Of a stretch of DNA of 64,000 nucleotides, positions 15,597 to 24,470 are shown one piece after another; the first letter of the stretch is position 1; each line of letters begins with the position of its first letter. Below the pieces are notes generated by a model, which saw only the letters and a list, made by a program, of their open reading frames with translations, was not told the DNA's origin and made no database searches. The translations under genes and the position numbers were made by a program. Source of the stretch: Polyangiaceae bacterium (GTDB lineage: Bacteria; Myxococcota_A; Polyangia; Polyangiales; Polyangiaceae); assembly GCA_025936045.1 (NCBI GenBank), contig JAICUB010000010.1, forward strand, positions 97,175-161,174. The letters are read 5' to 3'.

Positions 15597-18298
15597 TGGC
15601 TCGCTCCCGCGAGTGGTTTCGCTGCTGCACGTTCGGCGTTGACTGCAATCATCGTTTCTTGGAAGAGCCTAATCAGCGTTTTCACGTCGTCCGTCACCTC
15701 GAGGTCCCCAGCTCGTGCGCGGCGCTCGAGCTTGGCGGCCTGGTCGCCCAACCTCTGCGCGCCGAACGCGTACGCTCCCCCTTTGAGCCGGTGAGAGCGC
15801 AGCCGCATCGACTCGGCGTCATCGACGGCAGCTGCTTCCTGAATGAACTCGAGGTCCTCCCGGGAATGCTCGGTGAAGAGGTCGCACATGCGTGGAGAGC
15901 GCGGGGTGTCCCGGTCGAGCAGCGCGCGCGGCGCCGCGTGCTCGGCGTCTGCGCCGGCAGCGGAGGTCGTGGCAGAAACCGCGGGCGGGGGGGCCGCCGG
16001 CGGGGTCGTGGCCCCGGCCGCGACGGCCGCCATCTGTCCGCTCCGCCGCGCCAGCCAGCGGCTGATGATGCGACGAAGACCGGCAGGTTGGATCGGTTTG
16101 GTGAGAAAATCGTCCATCCCCGCGCGGAGCACCTTGTCGCGCTCGTCGGCGAGGGCATGCGCCGTGACGGCGATGATGGGCAGACGCGGCCGCCCGAGCT
16201 CGCGTTCAGCGCGGCGGTAGCGGCGGGTCGCCTCGTACCCGTCGAGCACCGGCATCTGGCAATCCATCAGCACGAGCGAGTATTCCTTGGTCGCGAGCGC
16301 CTTGAGCGCCTCTTCGCCGTTCGTCACGAGGTCGAACTCGTGCCCGAGCGAATCGAGCAGGTCCTTCATCACCTCTTGATTGAGCGGGTGATCCTCGACG
16401 ACGAGGATGCGAGCACCGGCCATCGGCAACGCCGGGACCTCGTTGCTGAGCGGCGCTGGAATCGAGTGACGGATGACGCGCATCCCCGGCAAGGCGTCGG
16501 CCAGGTCGGCCTGTTTGACCGGCTTCACCAAGACCTGCTCGGCCCACTGCCCGAGCCCCTCGATCGCCGCCGCCTCCTTGCCGAGCGACGTGAGCATGAC
16601 GACGTGGAGCTTGGCCAGGCGCTCGTCCTTGCGGATTCGCCGCGCTACCTCGAGCCCCGTCATCCCTGCCATCTGGACGTCTAGAACTATAGTGGTGAAG
16701 GGGTCCGTCTTTTCGAACTCCTGCTCCAACAAAATGAGCGCCTCCGCGCCGCTGCTGGCGCTCTGATGCCGAACGCCCCAGCGATCGAGGAGCTCCTCCA
16801 GGATGAGGCGATTCGTCTCGTTGTCGTCGACGATGAGCACGTGCTCGTGGTGGGCGCTGAACACCCGCGGCGTGACGCTCTGACCGATCGCCTCGAACGG
16901 GAGCTCGAACCAGAAGCGGCTGCCCTTGCCGGGCACGCTGTCGACCTCGAGCGTACCGCCCATGAGCTCGACGAGCCGCCGCGAAATCGCGAGGCCGAGC
17001 CCGGTGCCGCCGTATTTGCGCGTGAGGGAGCCGTCGATCTGCGAAAACGCCTGGAACAGGCGATGTGTGTCCTCCGGTGCGATGCCAATCCCGGTGTCGA
17101 CGATCTCGAAGTGGAGCAGCAGGCGCGAATCGGTCGCGCTCGCGAGCTTCACGCGCATCACCACTTCGCCTTGCTCGGTGAACTTGATGGCGTTGGACAG
17201 GAGGTTGGCGAGCACCTGACGCAGGCGATCGGCGTCGCCGAGTACTCGATCCGGAACGCCGGCTTCGACCGAGCACGCGAGCTCCAGATCCTTGTCGTGC
17301 GCGCGTTCCGACAAGAGCGCGGTGAGGTCCTCCACGAGCTCTGTTGGAGAGAACTCGAGCTTGCGAATTTCGAGCTTCGCCGCCTCGATCTTCGAAAAAT
17401 CGAGAATGTCGTTGATGATGGTGAGAAGGGAGTTCGCCGAGGCCGCGATGGTGCCGACGTAGCGGCGCTGGCGCACGTTGAGCGGCGTGGACATGAGGAG
17501 CTCGCTCATGCCGATGACTCCGTTCATCGGCGTGCGCACCTCATGGCTCATATTCGCCAGAAATTCGCTCTTCAGGCGCGTCGACTCGAGCGCCACCGCC
17601 GTCGTGCGCTCGAGGCTCACGAAGGCTTGGGCGATCAGGCGCAGCAGCGGACCAATCCAAAAATGAAAGAACGCGACGCTCACGAGCAGGCCCGTGATGC
17701 AACCAGCGACCGAGAGCCAGATCAGCCGCTCGCGGAGCTTCATGCCCGCGCGGAGCCGCTCGAGCGAAACGACGAGAGCGACTTTGCCGACGCTCGCCGA
17801 CTCGATGGTCGCCTCGGACCAGCTCCATACGAGTCCGTTGGCGTCCGTAACGCGGCCGGCGGTCCCACCGAACAGCTGCTCCGCATGGATGGGGGAGGCG
17901 CCTCGCTGGAAGATGATGGACCCGTCGGGCCGGGCCACGACGAGGGCGGCGATGTCGGCGTCCCCCGCGTACGAGCGTGCGGCGGCGGCGAGGAGCGCCG
18001 GATCTTCGGCGGCGATGCCCACGTCCATCGAATGGGCGAGCTCGGCCGCGCCGTGCGCCGCCTTCCATTCGAGATCGCTCTGAATGGCGGGCGTCACGCG
18101 GGCAAAAATGCTCGACACGACGGAGAGCATCAGCCCCGCGAACGCCACGAGCAGCAGCACGATGAACGCCGCGAGGAGCGCGCGGATTCGGCCTCCTGAC
18201 GCGACGCGGCGCGCCTTCTCGCTCACGGCGTGTTCGCCGCCCGTAAAATCGCCTGCCATCACCAGGCTCAAGGAATCGGGGCGGGTCGACGCTGACAT
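15593..18298 (-). CDS. Membrane hybrid histidine kinase with two receivers and HPt
   Basis: A 901-residue phosphorelay protein. Two transmembrane segments (about 39-62 and 192-214) flank an extracytoplasmic sensor of about 125 residues. His252 (ANMSHEVRTPMNG) is the dimerisation/phosphorylation site. The ATPase domain shows LLSNAIKFTE, DTGIGI and GGTGLGLAI. Receiver 1 (about 485-603) has Asp540 and receiver 2 (about 630-750) has Asp679 (LVLMDCQMPVLDG). The C-terminal HPt carries His836 (SHRLKGGAYAFGA). This is the BarA/EvgS-type architecture. The likely acceptor of the HPt phosphate is the coupled receiver gene just downstream. Divergent from the AraC regulator at 18470. Confidence 0.95.
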   Translation of the reverse strand: MSASTRPDSLSLVMAGDFTGGEHAVSEKARRVASGGRIRALLAAFIVLLLVAFAGLMLSVVSSIFARVTPAIQSDLEWKAAHGAAELAHSMDVGIAAEDPALLAAAARSYAGDADIAALVVARPDGSIIFQRGASPIHAEQLFGGTAGRVTDANGLVWSWSEATIESASVGKVALVVSLERLRAGMKLRERLIWLSVAGCITGLLVSVAFFHFWIGPLLRLIAQAFVSLERTTAVALESTRLKSEFLANMSHEVRTPMNGVIGMSELLMSTPLNVRQRRYVGTIAASANSLLTIINDILDFSKIEAAKLEIRKLEFSPTELVEDLTALLSERAHDKDLELACSVEAGVPDRVLGDADRLRQVLANLLSNAIKFTEQGEVVMRVKLASATDSRLLLHFEIVDTGIGIAPEDTHRLFQAFSQIDGSLTRKYGGTGLGLAISRRLVELMGGTLEVDSVPGKGSRFWFELPFEAIGQSVTPRVFSAHHEHVLIVDDNETNRLILEELLDRWGVRHQSASSGAEALILLEQEFEKTDPFTTIVLDVQMAGMTGLEVARRIRKDERLAKLHVVMLTSLGKEAAAIEGLGQWAEQVLVKPVKQADLADALPGMRVIRHSIPAPLSNEVPALPMAGARILVVEDHPLNQEVMKDLLDSLGHEFDLVTNGEEALKALATKEYSLVLMDCQMPVLDGYEATRRYRRAERELGRPRLPIIAVTAHALADERDKVLRAGMDDFLTKPIQPAGLRRIISRWLARRSGQMAAVAAGATTPPAAPPPAVSATTSAAGADAEHAAPRALLDRDTPRSPRMCDLFTEHSREDLEFIQEAAAVDDAESMRLRSHRLKGGAYAFGAQRLGDQAAKLERRARAGDLEVTDDVKTLIRLFQETMIAVNAERAAAKPLAGASQ

Positions 18299-18340
18299 CG
18301 CGGCACCTACCGGACGGCGCGATCATGTCATGAATTTAGC

Positions 18341-18384
18341 TGTGGACGGCGTATTCGACCGGAAAATGGTGGGTAGCGTCCACA
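18341..18384. promoter_or_regulatory. Inverted repeat in the kinase/AraC divergent region
   Basis: TGTGGACG at 18341-18348 and its exact complement CGTCCACA at 18377-18384, with arms 28 bp apart, in the 171-bp region shared by the hybrid kinase and the AraC-family gene. It could be an operator bound by a dimer on roughly one helix face (36-bp centre spacing is about 3.4 turns). Evidence is symmetry and position only. Confidence 0.3.
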
Positions 18385-18469
18385 CATCGTCGCCCACGCG
18401 TGGGTTGCCGACGCATACGACCGTACGCGAACCCGGTGATTGTCGGCGGACACGCCGCCGCCGGGTTCG

Positions 18470-19294
18470 ATGTATAAATGGATTGTGGAGAGCCTGTATC
18501 AGCCGTTCCCCATGTTGCCGGGACGTCGCGCGCAGTCATGGCGGCACCAGCCCTCGTACCGCAGGCCGCGCCACTTTCACGCGGAGCCTGAGCTCAACGT
18601 CGTGTTTCGGGGCCATGCCGTGATGGGGCTCGGCGACCACGTCGAACGCCTGGATCAGGGTGACGTGATGCTGTTTCACCCCGGGCAGGACCACGTGCTG
18701 CTCGACGCGAGCGCCGATCTGGAGCTTTTCGTCGTGGCCCTGCAACCGGACCTCGTCGCCAACGCCGGCGCGTCGCTCGCCCGGGTTGCCAATCGCGCCT
18801 GTAGACTACCGGAATCCGCTCTCGCGCCTCTCTATGCCTCCTTGGTGGGCCTTGGCGAGGTCGCCGATCCGCACGCCGTCGAGCTCCAGCTCGTCGCGAT
18901 TTTTGCGGAAGTCCAAGCCAGGTCGAGCACGAATCACGTCCTCTGCCGGCGCGCGTTGCAGGAGGTGAACGCCGATCCGGAGCTCTGCGCCAGGGAGCTC
19001 GCGAGGCGCCTCGGTGTGGTCCCGAGTGTGCTCAGCCGTCAATTCCACGGGGAGATGAGCCTGACGCTCGTCAGCTATCGCTCGCGACAGCGCGCCATGG
19101 CCTTCATTCGCTTGGTTGATTCCGGAAAGCCGCTCACGCGAGCCGCGACGGAAGCAGGCTTCGGCAGTTATGCCCAGTGTCACCGCGTGATATCGAAGGT
19201 ACTGAGCTGCGCGCCGCAGCGTTACTTCGCAACCGAGCGGCGACGCATCGACGAGCTACGTTACGTCGAAGGCTCGTCCCGTCAACCGCTGTAA
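18470..19294 (+). CDS. AraC-family transcriptional regulator
   Basis: A 274-residue DNA-binding protein. The N-terminal cupin-like effector region (HFHAEPELNVVFRG, DQGDVMLFHPGQDHVL) is followed by a C-terminal double helix-turn-helix. The first HTH is around ELARRLGVVPSVLSRQFH. The second includes the typical recognition segment AATEAGFGSYAQCHRVISKVL with PQRYF downstream. ATG 18470 is chosen over a TTG 30 bp upstream. The ligand and targets are unknown; the divergent kinase gene is a candidate target. The 3' end overlaps the convergent GH16 gene by 13 bp. Confidence 0.88.
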   Translation: MYKWIVESLYQPFPMLPGRRAQSWRHQPSYRRPRHFHAEPELNVVFRGHAVMGLGDHVERLDQGDVMLFHPGQDHVLLDASADLELFVVALQPDLVANAGASLARVANRACRLPESALAPLYASLVGLGEVADPHAVELQLVAIFAEVQARSSTNHVLCRRALQEVNADPELCARELARRLGVVPSVLSRQFHGEMSLTLVSYRSRQRAMAFIRLVDSGKPLTRAATEAGFGSYAQCHRVISKVLSCAPQRYFATERRRIDELRYVEGSSRQPL

Positions 19295-20388
19295 GCGTAG
19301 ACGCGGATCCAATCGACGTCCGCCGTCGTGGGCGCAGAGTCCGCGGTGAGCGGGCCCGCCCACGCCTCCGAATTGGAGGCCCAAATGGTGAGGAGGATGG
19401 TTTCCGGTAGCTTCAGGTGGTCGATGCTCGTTGTCCACGTCCGAAGGAGCGCGCCGTCCGCGAAGTACTTCACGCCCGCCGGCGTCCACTCGATGTCGTA
19501 GAGGTGAAAATCCGTCTGGGCATCGAAACCCAGATCGACGACTTGGGGCTCCTGCGTCGGCATCACGGACGTCGTACAGCTCGGCATCGGGGTGCCTAGG
19601 TAGACCTGAGCATTGAGCTGCGAGGTCGTGCTCGATTTGCCGAGGTGCTCGATATCGATCTCGTTCCAGTCGCAGTTCGGGTACGGTGTGTAAAAGAGGA
19701 CGAGCCCGGAAACGACACCGGAGCCCGCTGCGAAGCGCATCCGCGCCGACACTTTGCCGTACGTGAGCGTCTTGGCCGAACGCATTTCGACGCCGAGATA
19801 CGGCTTTGCAGAGCCGCTCGGGGCGGGCGTGAGCGAGAGGGTCAGAATGCCGTTCGAGACCGCAGCATTTTCCGCGGAGAACTGCGCCTGGTTCCCGTCC
19901 CAGGTGAACGTCTGAAGCTGCCAGGCCGAGGTGTCGAGGACATCGAAATCGTCCTGCCATGCCAGAACGAACGGGCTCGCGCCGCCAGTGCCACCCATCT
20001 CGCCGCCTGCGAGGCCGCCGCCTCCGCCCGCAGCGGTGCCTGCACGTCCGGCGGCTCCCGCCGCCGACACATTTCCCGCGACACCGGTGTCCGCGCCGCC
20101 CGTTCCGCCGGTAGCGGTGCCCCCGCCAGCACCCCCGACAGAGGTGTTCGCGCCGCCGGTTCCGCCGGTAGCCGTGCCCGCGCCAATACCTGCGATGCCG
20201 GTCTCCGCGCCGCTCGTTCCGCCCGTAGCGGGGACCCCGCCGGCACCCGCGTTCTGCGGGTAGCCACCGGCACCCGTTGCGGCAGCATCATCACGCTGCG
20301 GTGTCCCCGATGAAGTTCCGTGGGAGCAGGCGCAAGGAGCGAAGAAAGCGCAGAGCGCGGCCCGTCTGATGAGTGTTCCCAATTGCAT
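19282..20388 (-). CDS. GH16 beta-glucanase-like lipoprotein
   Basis: A 368-residue secreted protein. ATG 20388 gives a short signal with Cys in APCACS, consistent with a lipoprotein. Residues of roughly 25-135 are a Gly/Ala/Thr spacer with a 57-bp DNA repeat. The catalytic domain begins LAWQDDFDVLDTSAW and carries the GH16 active site NEIDIEHLG, the regular ExDxE form with nucleophile and acid/base Glu. GSGVVSGLVLFY and YDIEWTPAGVKYFADG are also typical. The ExDxE type is found in lichenases and related endo-beta-1,3-1,4-glucanases, so a beta-glucan substrate is likely. Convergent with the AraC gene. Confidence 0.9.
   Translation of the reverse strand: MQLGTLIRRAALCAFFAPCACSHGTSSGTPQRDDAAATGAGGYPQNAGAGGVPATGGTSGAETGIAGIGAGTATGGTGGANTSVGGAGGGTATGGTGGADTGVAGNVSAAGAAGRAGTAAGGGGGLAGGEMGGTGGASPFVLAWQDDFDVLDTSAWQLQTFTWDGNQAQFSAENAAVSNGILTLSLTPAPSGSAKPYLGVEMRSAKTLTYGKVSARMRFAAGSGVVSGLVLFYTPYPNCDWNEIDIEHLGKSSTTSQLNAQVYLGTPMPSCTTSVMPTQEPQVVDLGFDAQTDFHLYDIEWTPAGVKYFADGALLRTWTTSIDHLKLPETILLTIWASNSEAWAGPLTADSAPTTADVDWIRVYAYSG
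20102..20235 (-). repeat. 57-bp tandem repeat in the GH16 lipoprotein spacer
   Basis: GTTCCGCC(G/C)GTAGC(G/C)G-type blocks recur at 20102, 20159 and 20216, exactly 57 bp apart, encoding Thr-Ala-Thr-Gly-Gly-Thr-Gly-Gly-type 19-residue units in the spacer. Only three related copies are seen, with drift between them. Confidence 0.75.
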
Positions 20389-20604
20389 TCGTGTGGCCTC
20401 GTCGAGTGCTCCATGGCCGCGGTCGAGCCGGACGGCCTCGCATTTTTTGGCCCGTGTGACCTTGCCGCGACTTCTTGTCTCGTAGAGGCAGGCTTGCCGG
20501 CGCTCGGCGCGCGGACCTGCGCGCTTCCTTCGAGGATCCTGCGCGCGTCGCCACCGCGTTCGCGGCCTGAAGTTTGCTTGAGCCGCGCACACTCGGAATC
20601 ACGA

Positions 20605-23037
20605 ATGGCGACCAAAAAATCTCGGGGCGGTAAGCAGCAACGACAAGCCGGCGACGGGGAGCGGACGTCGAGTACGCGCTCGAGCGCGAGGACGACGGTA
20701 AGCGGCTCCGCGCGCCGAGCGGGCGCTCGCTCGAGCGACGACGCGCTCGTCACGAAGGCGGACGCCACTCAGACGCTCGCCGCCGGCATGCCGTTCAACC
20801 CGACGAAGGCTGCCGAGCACGGTCGCGCTTCGCGACAGCCGCGGGCCGGCGCCGTCGTCGCCCCGACCGACACGAGCGCCACGGGAAGCACCGTGACCGA
20901 AACCACCGCTTCGGCGAAGGTCGGCGCCGGCAAGCCTCGTCTCGGCGAGAGCCCCGGCAATTTGCCGCTCGACCGCGTGCGCACCGACGGCAGCGGCCGC
21001 GTGCTCACGACCAATCAAGGTGTCCCCGTCAGCGACAACCAAAACTCGCTCAAGCTCGGCCTGCGCGGCCCGGTGCTGCTCGAGGATTTCATCCTCCGCG
21101 AGAAGATCACGCACTTCGACCACGAGCGCATTCCGGAGCGCGTCGTTCACGCACGCGGCTCCGCCGCGCACGGCTTTTTCGAATGTTACGAGCCGCAGAC
21201 CGAAGTCACGCGCGCGGCCGTCTTCAGCGAAGCGGGTAAGCGCACGCCCGTATTCGCGCGCTTCTCGACCGTCATCGGCGAGCGCGGATCGCCGGACACC
21301 CCACGTGACGTGCGCGGCTTCGCCGTCAAGTTCTACACGGAGGAGGGTAACTGGGATCTCGTCGGCAACAACATGCCGGTCTTCTTCATCCAGGACGCGA
21401 TGAAGTTCCCGGACCTCGTTCATGCCGCCAAGCCCGAGCCGCACTTCGCCATTCCGCAAGCGGCGACCGCGCACGACACCTTCTGGGACTTCGTGTCGCT
21501 CATGCCCGAGTCGACGCACATGCTGATGTGGGCCATGTCGGATCGGGCGCTGCCGCGCAGTCTTCGCATGATGCAAGGCTTCGGCGTGCACACGTTTCGC
21601 CTCGTGAACGCGCGCGGCAAGTCGACGTTCGTCAAGTTTCACTGGAGCCCCAAAGCGGGCACGCACTCACTCGATTGGGACGAGTCGCTCAAGATTTGCG
21701 GCGCCGATCCGGATTTTCATCGGCGTGATTTGTGGGAAGCGATCGAAGCGGGAGCCTTTCCGGAGTGGGAGCTCGGCTTCCAGCTGTTCTCGGAAAAGCA
21801 GGCGGAGCGTTTCAGCTTCGACGTGCTGGACCCCACGAAGATCGTACCGGAGGAGCTCGTGCCCGTGACGCCCGTGGGGCGCATGGTGCTGAATCGCAAC
21901 CCGGACAATTTCTTCGCCGAGACCGAGCAGGTTGCGTTTTGCGCGGCGCACGTCGTGCCCGGTATCGATTTCTCGAACGACCCCTTGCTCGCGGGCCGCA
22001 TCCACTCCTACGTGGACACGCAGATCTCGCGGCTCGGGGGCCCGAACTTCCACGAGATCCCCATCAACTCCGCGGTCGCGCCAGCCCAGAACAACCAGCG
22101 TGAAGGCATGCATCGGCAAGCGATCCACCGCGGCCGCGCCGCGTACGAGCCGAACTCGCTCGGCGGCGGCTGCCCCTTTCAGGCGGGCGCCGCGGGCTTC
22201 ACGTCGTTTCCGGAGCACGTCGAGGAAGACAAGGTGCGCGGCAAGCCCGAGCGGTTCGCCGATCACTACACGCAAGCGACGCTCTTTTATCGCAGCCAAT
22301 CGCCCGTGGAGCAGGCGCACATCCGGCGCGGCTTTCGCTTCGAGCTCAGCAAGGTGCAAGTGCCCGCCGTCAGGGAGCGCGTCGTCGCGATGCTCGCGAA
22401 CGTGGACACGCTACTCGCCGAGACCCTCGCGGCCGAGCTCGGCATGGACATGCCGAAGCCGCTGCCGCGCGCGTTGAAGAACGTTCCGAAACCCGAGGTC
22501 ACGGTTTCGAAAGCGCTCTCGCTCTTTGCTCGGCCCGGCGACGGCAGCATCCGCACGAGACGCGTGGCCATCCTCGTGGCCGACGGTGTGGACGGCGCGG
22601 CGGCTCGCGCTCTGCATGCGGGACTCGCGGAGCAGGGCGCCGTCCCGCGCTACCTCGGAGCGCGGCTCGGGCGCGTCGCCGCCGATGACGGAGAAGAGCT
22701 CGAAATCAGCGCGACGTTCGAAACGCTACCCTCGGTGCTCTTCGACGCCGCGGCCGTCCCCGGCGGCAAGGCGGCCGCCGACGCGCTCGCGACCGTGGGA
22801 CACGCGGCCGAATTCCTGAAGGATCAATATAGGCACGCGAAACCGATCTTGGCGCTCGGTGCGGGCGCCACGCTGCTCGAAGCGGCCGGGGTGCCCGCGG
22901 CGCTGCCGTCGGGCGAACCGGATCCCGGGCTCATCATCGAAACCAAAGCGACCGGCGACGACGTGCTCGCTGCCTTCGTCGAAGCCATCGCGCGCCACCG
23001 CCATCACGAACGTGAGATGGACCCGCCGCCCGTGTGA
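20605..23037 (+). CDS. katE: Large-subunit catalase (clade 2, HPII type)
   Basis: An 810-residue haem catalase that dismutates hydrogen peroxide. The Lys/Arg/Ser-rich N-terminal extension to about residue 110 is followed by the catalase core. Catalytic His182 sits in [14 protein letters not shown], the Asn in GNNMPVFF (255-256), and the haem-ligating Tyr469 in [16 protein letters not shown]-terminal DJ-1/class I amidotransferase-like domain (about 650-800, [17 protein letters not shown]) marks the large clade. ATG 20605 (ATGGCGACC) is preferred; upstream frame overlaps the divergent GH16 start. A ferritin-like gene follows 24 bp downstream, forming an oxidative-stress operon. Confidence 0.96.
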   Translation: MATKKSRGGKQQRQAGDGERTSSTRSSARTTVSGSARRAGARSSDDALVTKADATQTLAAGMPFNPTKAAEHGRASRQPRAGAVVAPTDTSATGSTVTETTASAKVGAGKPRLGESPGNLPLDRVRTDGSGRVLTTNQGVPVSDNQNSLKLGLRGPVLLEDFILREKITHFDHERIPERVVHARGSAAHGFFECYEPQTEVTRAAVFSEAGKRTPVFARFSTVIGERGSPDTPRDVRGFAVKFYTEEGNWDLVGNNMPVFFIQDAMKFPDLVHAAKPEPHFAIPQAATAHDTFWDFVSLMPESTHMLMWAMSDRALPRSLRMMQGFGVHTFRLVNARGKSTFVKFHWSPKAGTHSLDWDESLKICGADPDFHRRDLWEAIEAGAFPEWELGFQLFSEKQAERFSFDVLDPTKIVPEELVPVTPVGRMVLNRNPDNFFAETEQVAFCAAHVVPGIDFSNDPLLAGRIHSYVDTQISRLGGPNFHEIPINSAVAPAQNNQREGMHRQAIHRGRAAYEPNSLGGGCPFQAGAAGFTSFPEHVEEDKVRGKPERFADHYTQATLFYRSQSPVEQAHIRRGFRFELSKVQVPAVRERVVAMLANVDTLLAETLAAELGMDMPKPLPRALKNVPKPEVTVSKALSLFARPGDGSIRTRRVAILVADGVDGAAARALHAGLAEQGAVPRYLGARLGRVAADDGEELEISATFETLPSVLFDAAAVPGGKAAADALATVGHAAEFLKDQYRHAKPILALGAGATLLEAAGVPAALPSGEPDPGLIIETKATGDDVLAAFVEAIARHRHHEREMDPPPV

Positions 23038-23061
23038 GAGAGCCGAACCAGGAGCCATGAG

Positions 23062-23652
23062 ATGAACGCACAAGTGGAAGAGCTCGTCCTTCAATCCCTC
23101 GAACACGAACTCGGCGGCGTGAAGGTGTACACGGCGGCCGTCGCCTGCGCCGTCAACGCGGACCTCAAAGCGGAATGGACGAGATACCTCGGGCAAACCA
23201 GGGAACACGTTCGAAAGCTCGAATCGGCGTGCCAAGCGCTCGGCATCGATTCGAACAAGGAGAGCCCCGGGCGGAAAGTCGTGCGGCTCCTCGGCGGTGC
23301 GCTGGTCGAAGCGATGAACCTCGCCCGCGCGGCGGGCGACCCGCCGGCGGCCGAGCTCGTCGCGTGCGAGTGCGTCGTGCTCGCCGAGACGAAGGACCAC
23401 GCGGATTGGGAGCTGCTCGGCAAATGTGCCGCGCATCTCGACGACGAGGTCGCCTCCGCACTGAAGGAGATCTCAGAGGAGGTGGAGGACGAGGAGGATG
23501 AGCACCTGTATCATTCCAAAGGCTGGTGCCGTGAGCTCTGGTTGAAGTCGTTAGGCATCAACGCGGTGCTGCCTCCGCCGGAAGAGCGCCAGCACGTGAA
23601 GAGCGCCGTGGGCGCCGCCCACGCCGAAAAGATGGCCGACAAGGGACGCTGA
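23062..23652 (+). CDS. Ferritin-like four-helix protein, KatE partner
   Basis: A 196-residue acidic, helical protein without signal peptide. Glu/His residues at ferritin-like spacing (LEHELGGVKVYTAAV at the start, then CECVVLAETKDHADWELL and later SEEVEDEEDEHLYH) suggest a DUF892-like or rubrerythrin-like iron-binding four-helix bundle. The C-terminal part (KGWCRELWLKSLG) is conserved in catalase-linked proteins I remember from Proteobacteria, but I cannot name the family confidently. GGAG lies 7 bp before the ATG and the gene sits 24 bp after katE, so cotranscription is likely. A role in iron handling or peroxide protection is inferred. Confidence 0.8.
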   Translation: MNAQVEELVLQSLEHELGGVKVYTAAVACAVNADLKAEWTRYLGQTREHVRKLESACQALGIDSNKESPGRKVVRLLGGALVEAMNLARAAGDPPAAELVACECVVLAETKDHADWELLGKCAAHLDDEVASALKEISEEVEDEEDEHLYHSKGWCRELWLKSLGINAVLPPPEERQHVKSAVGAAHAEKMADKGR

Positions 23653-23987
23653 GCCCCAATTGCGCTCGGGGTAGGGCGTGGCCTCGGCGCCGCGGTCCGG
23701 TCGACGGACGCTTAAAGCGGCCCAAAAGGCGCTAAGGCCTCCGCATCGGCGTGCCCGCCCCGGCGCGGCAAGGCCCCGGAAGCGGCCGAACCTGGTCGAA
23801 AAGCGGCCATCATTCGGGCTCTTGCACAGAGCGGGCTCGGGAGCTAGGCTGGCGGCCTTCGGTAATCGTCTGTCTGCTCCTCGCCCAAAAAGCGATCGCG
23901 GAGGTCGTTTTTCGAGGCGGCGTCAGTGCATCACAGACGCTGCGAACACTGGGCCCGGCGTGGCCGCAATCAAGAGAACACTGGTAC
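23653..23987. other. Intergenic stretch upstream of the RRM gene
   Basis: A 335-bp stretch holding the 3' end of the katE transcript and the promoter/leader of the RNA-binding-protein gene. Open frames crossing it are Arg/Pro-rich and unconvincing. I see no strong hairpin or promoter pair. RRM genes of this type often have long leaders, but nothing here identifies a specific element. Confidence 0.5.
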
Positions 23988-24401
23988 ATGAACAATCGCC
24001 TTTACGTTGGAAACCTCGCCTTTCACACGACCGAAGACACGCTGCTCCAAGTTTTTGGCAGCTGCGGCACGGTGACGGAAGCCAAGCTCGTCATCGATCG
24101 TGAAACCGGCCGCTCGCGCGGCTTCGCTTTCGTCTCCATGTCCTCGGATGCAGAAGCGAACGCGGCTATCGAGCAACTGAACGGAACGGACCTCGACGGT
24201 CGCGCACTCCGTGTGAACATCGCCGAAGAGCGGCGTCCGGGTGGCGGCGGCGGTGGCTTCCGCGGCGGTCGTGGTGGCGGCGGTGGTGGCGGCGGCTTCC
24301 GAGGCGGTCGCGGTGGCGGCGGCGGTGGCGGTGGTGGCTTCCGCGGTGGCGACCGCGGTCGTGATCGCGGTCGCGGCGGCGGCGGCGACGATCGCTGGTA
24401 G
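23988..24401 (+). CDS. Glycine-rich RRM RNA-binding protein
   Basis: A 137-residue protein with a single RNA-recognition motif (residues 1-80) and an RGG-like tail. RNP2 is LYVGNL (5-10) and RNP1 is RGFAFVSM, with the aromatic residues that stack on RNA present. The tail (about 84-137) is Gly repeats with FRGGR and DRGRDRGR blocks. Small RRM-RGG proteins are abundant in cyanobacteria and myxobacteria, where several are induced by cold or act on mRNA metabolism. ATG 23988 sits exactly at the RRM start. A stem-loop follows the stop. Confidence 0.95.
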   Translation: MNNRLYVGNLAFHTTEDTLLQVFGSCGTVTEAKLVIDRETGRSRGFAFVSMSSDAEANAAIEQLNGTDLDGRALRVNIAEERRPGGGGGGFRGGRGGGGGGGGFRGGRGGGGGGGGGFRGGDRGRDRGRGGGGDDRW

Positions 24402-24418
24402 TCGTCAGAGTCGGGTAT

Positions 24419-24446
24419 CCGGCATCCGCGCTGACGCGGGTGCCGG
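24419..24446 (+). terminator. Stem-loop terminator candidate after the RRM gene
   Basis: A 12-bp stem, CCGGCATCCGCG (24419-24430) with CGCGGGTGCCGG (24435-24446), one T-G wobble and a CTGA tetraloop. It lies 17 bp after the stop codon and 24 bp before the next start. The run after it is not T-rich, so termination may be weak or factor-assisted. Confidence 0.5.
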
Positions 24447-24470
24447 AACTCGTGCGTTCTGGTCGCTCAC

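Noticed and set aside
16766..18199. 477-residue plus-strand frame opposite the hybrid kinase
   Set aside because: The true kinase on the minus strand has full motifs. The shadow is Glu/Arg/His-rich and has no recognisable domain.
20320..20604. N-terminal extension of KatE to an earlier start
   Set aside because: It would overlap the divergent GH16 coding start, and the residues are not conserved-looking. ATG 20605 is better.
23653..23987. Cold-shock-type leader or small RNA upstream of the RRM gene
   Set aside because: I searched for long stems and conserved-looking boxes and found only a 5-bp stem (GTCCG/CGGAC), not enough to call.
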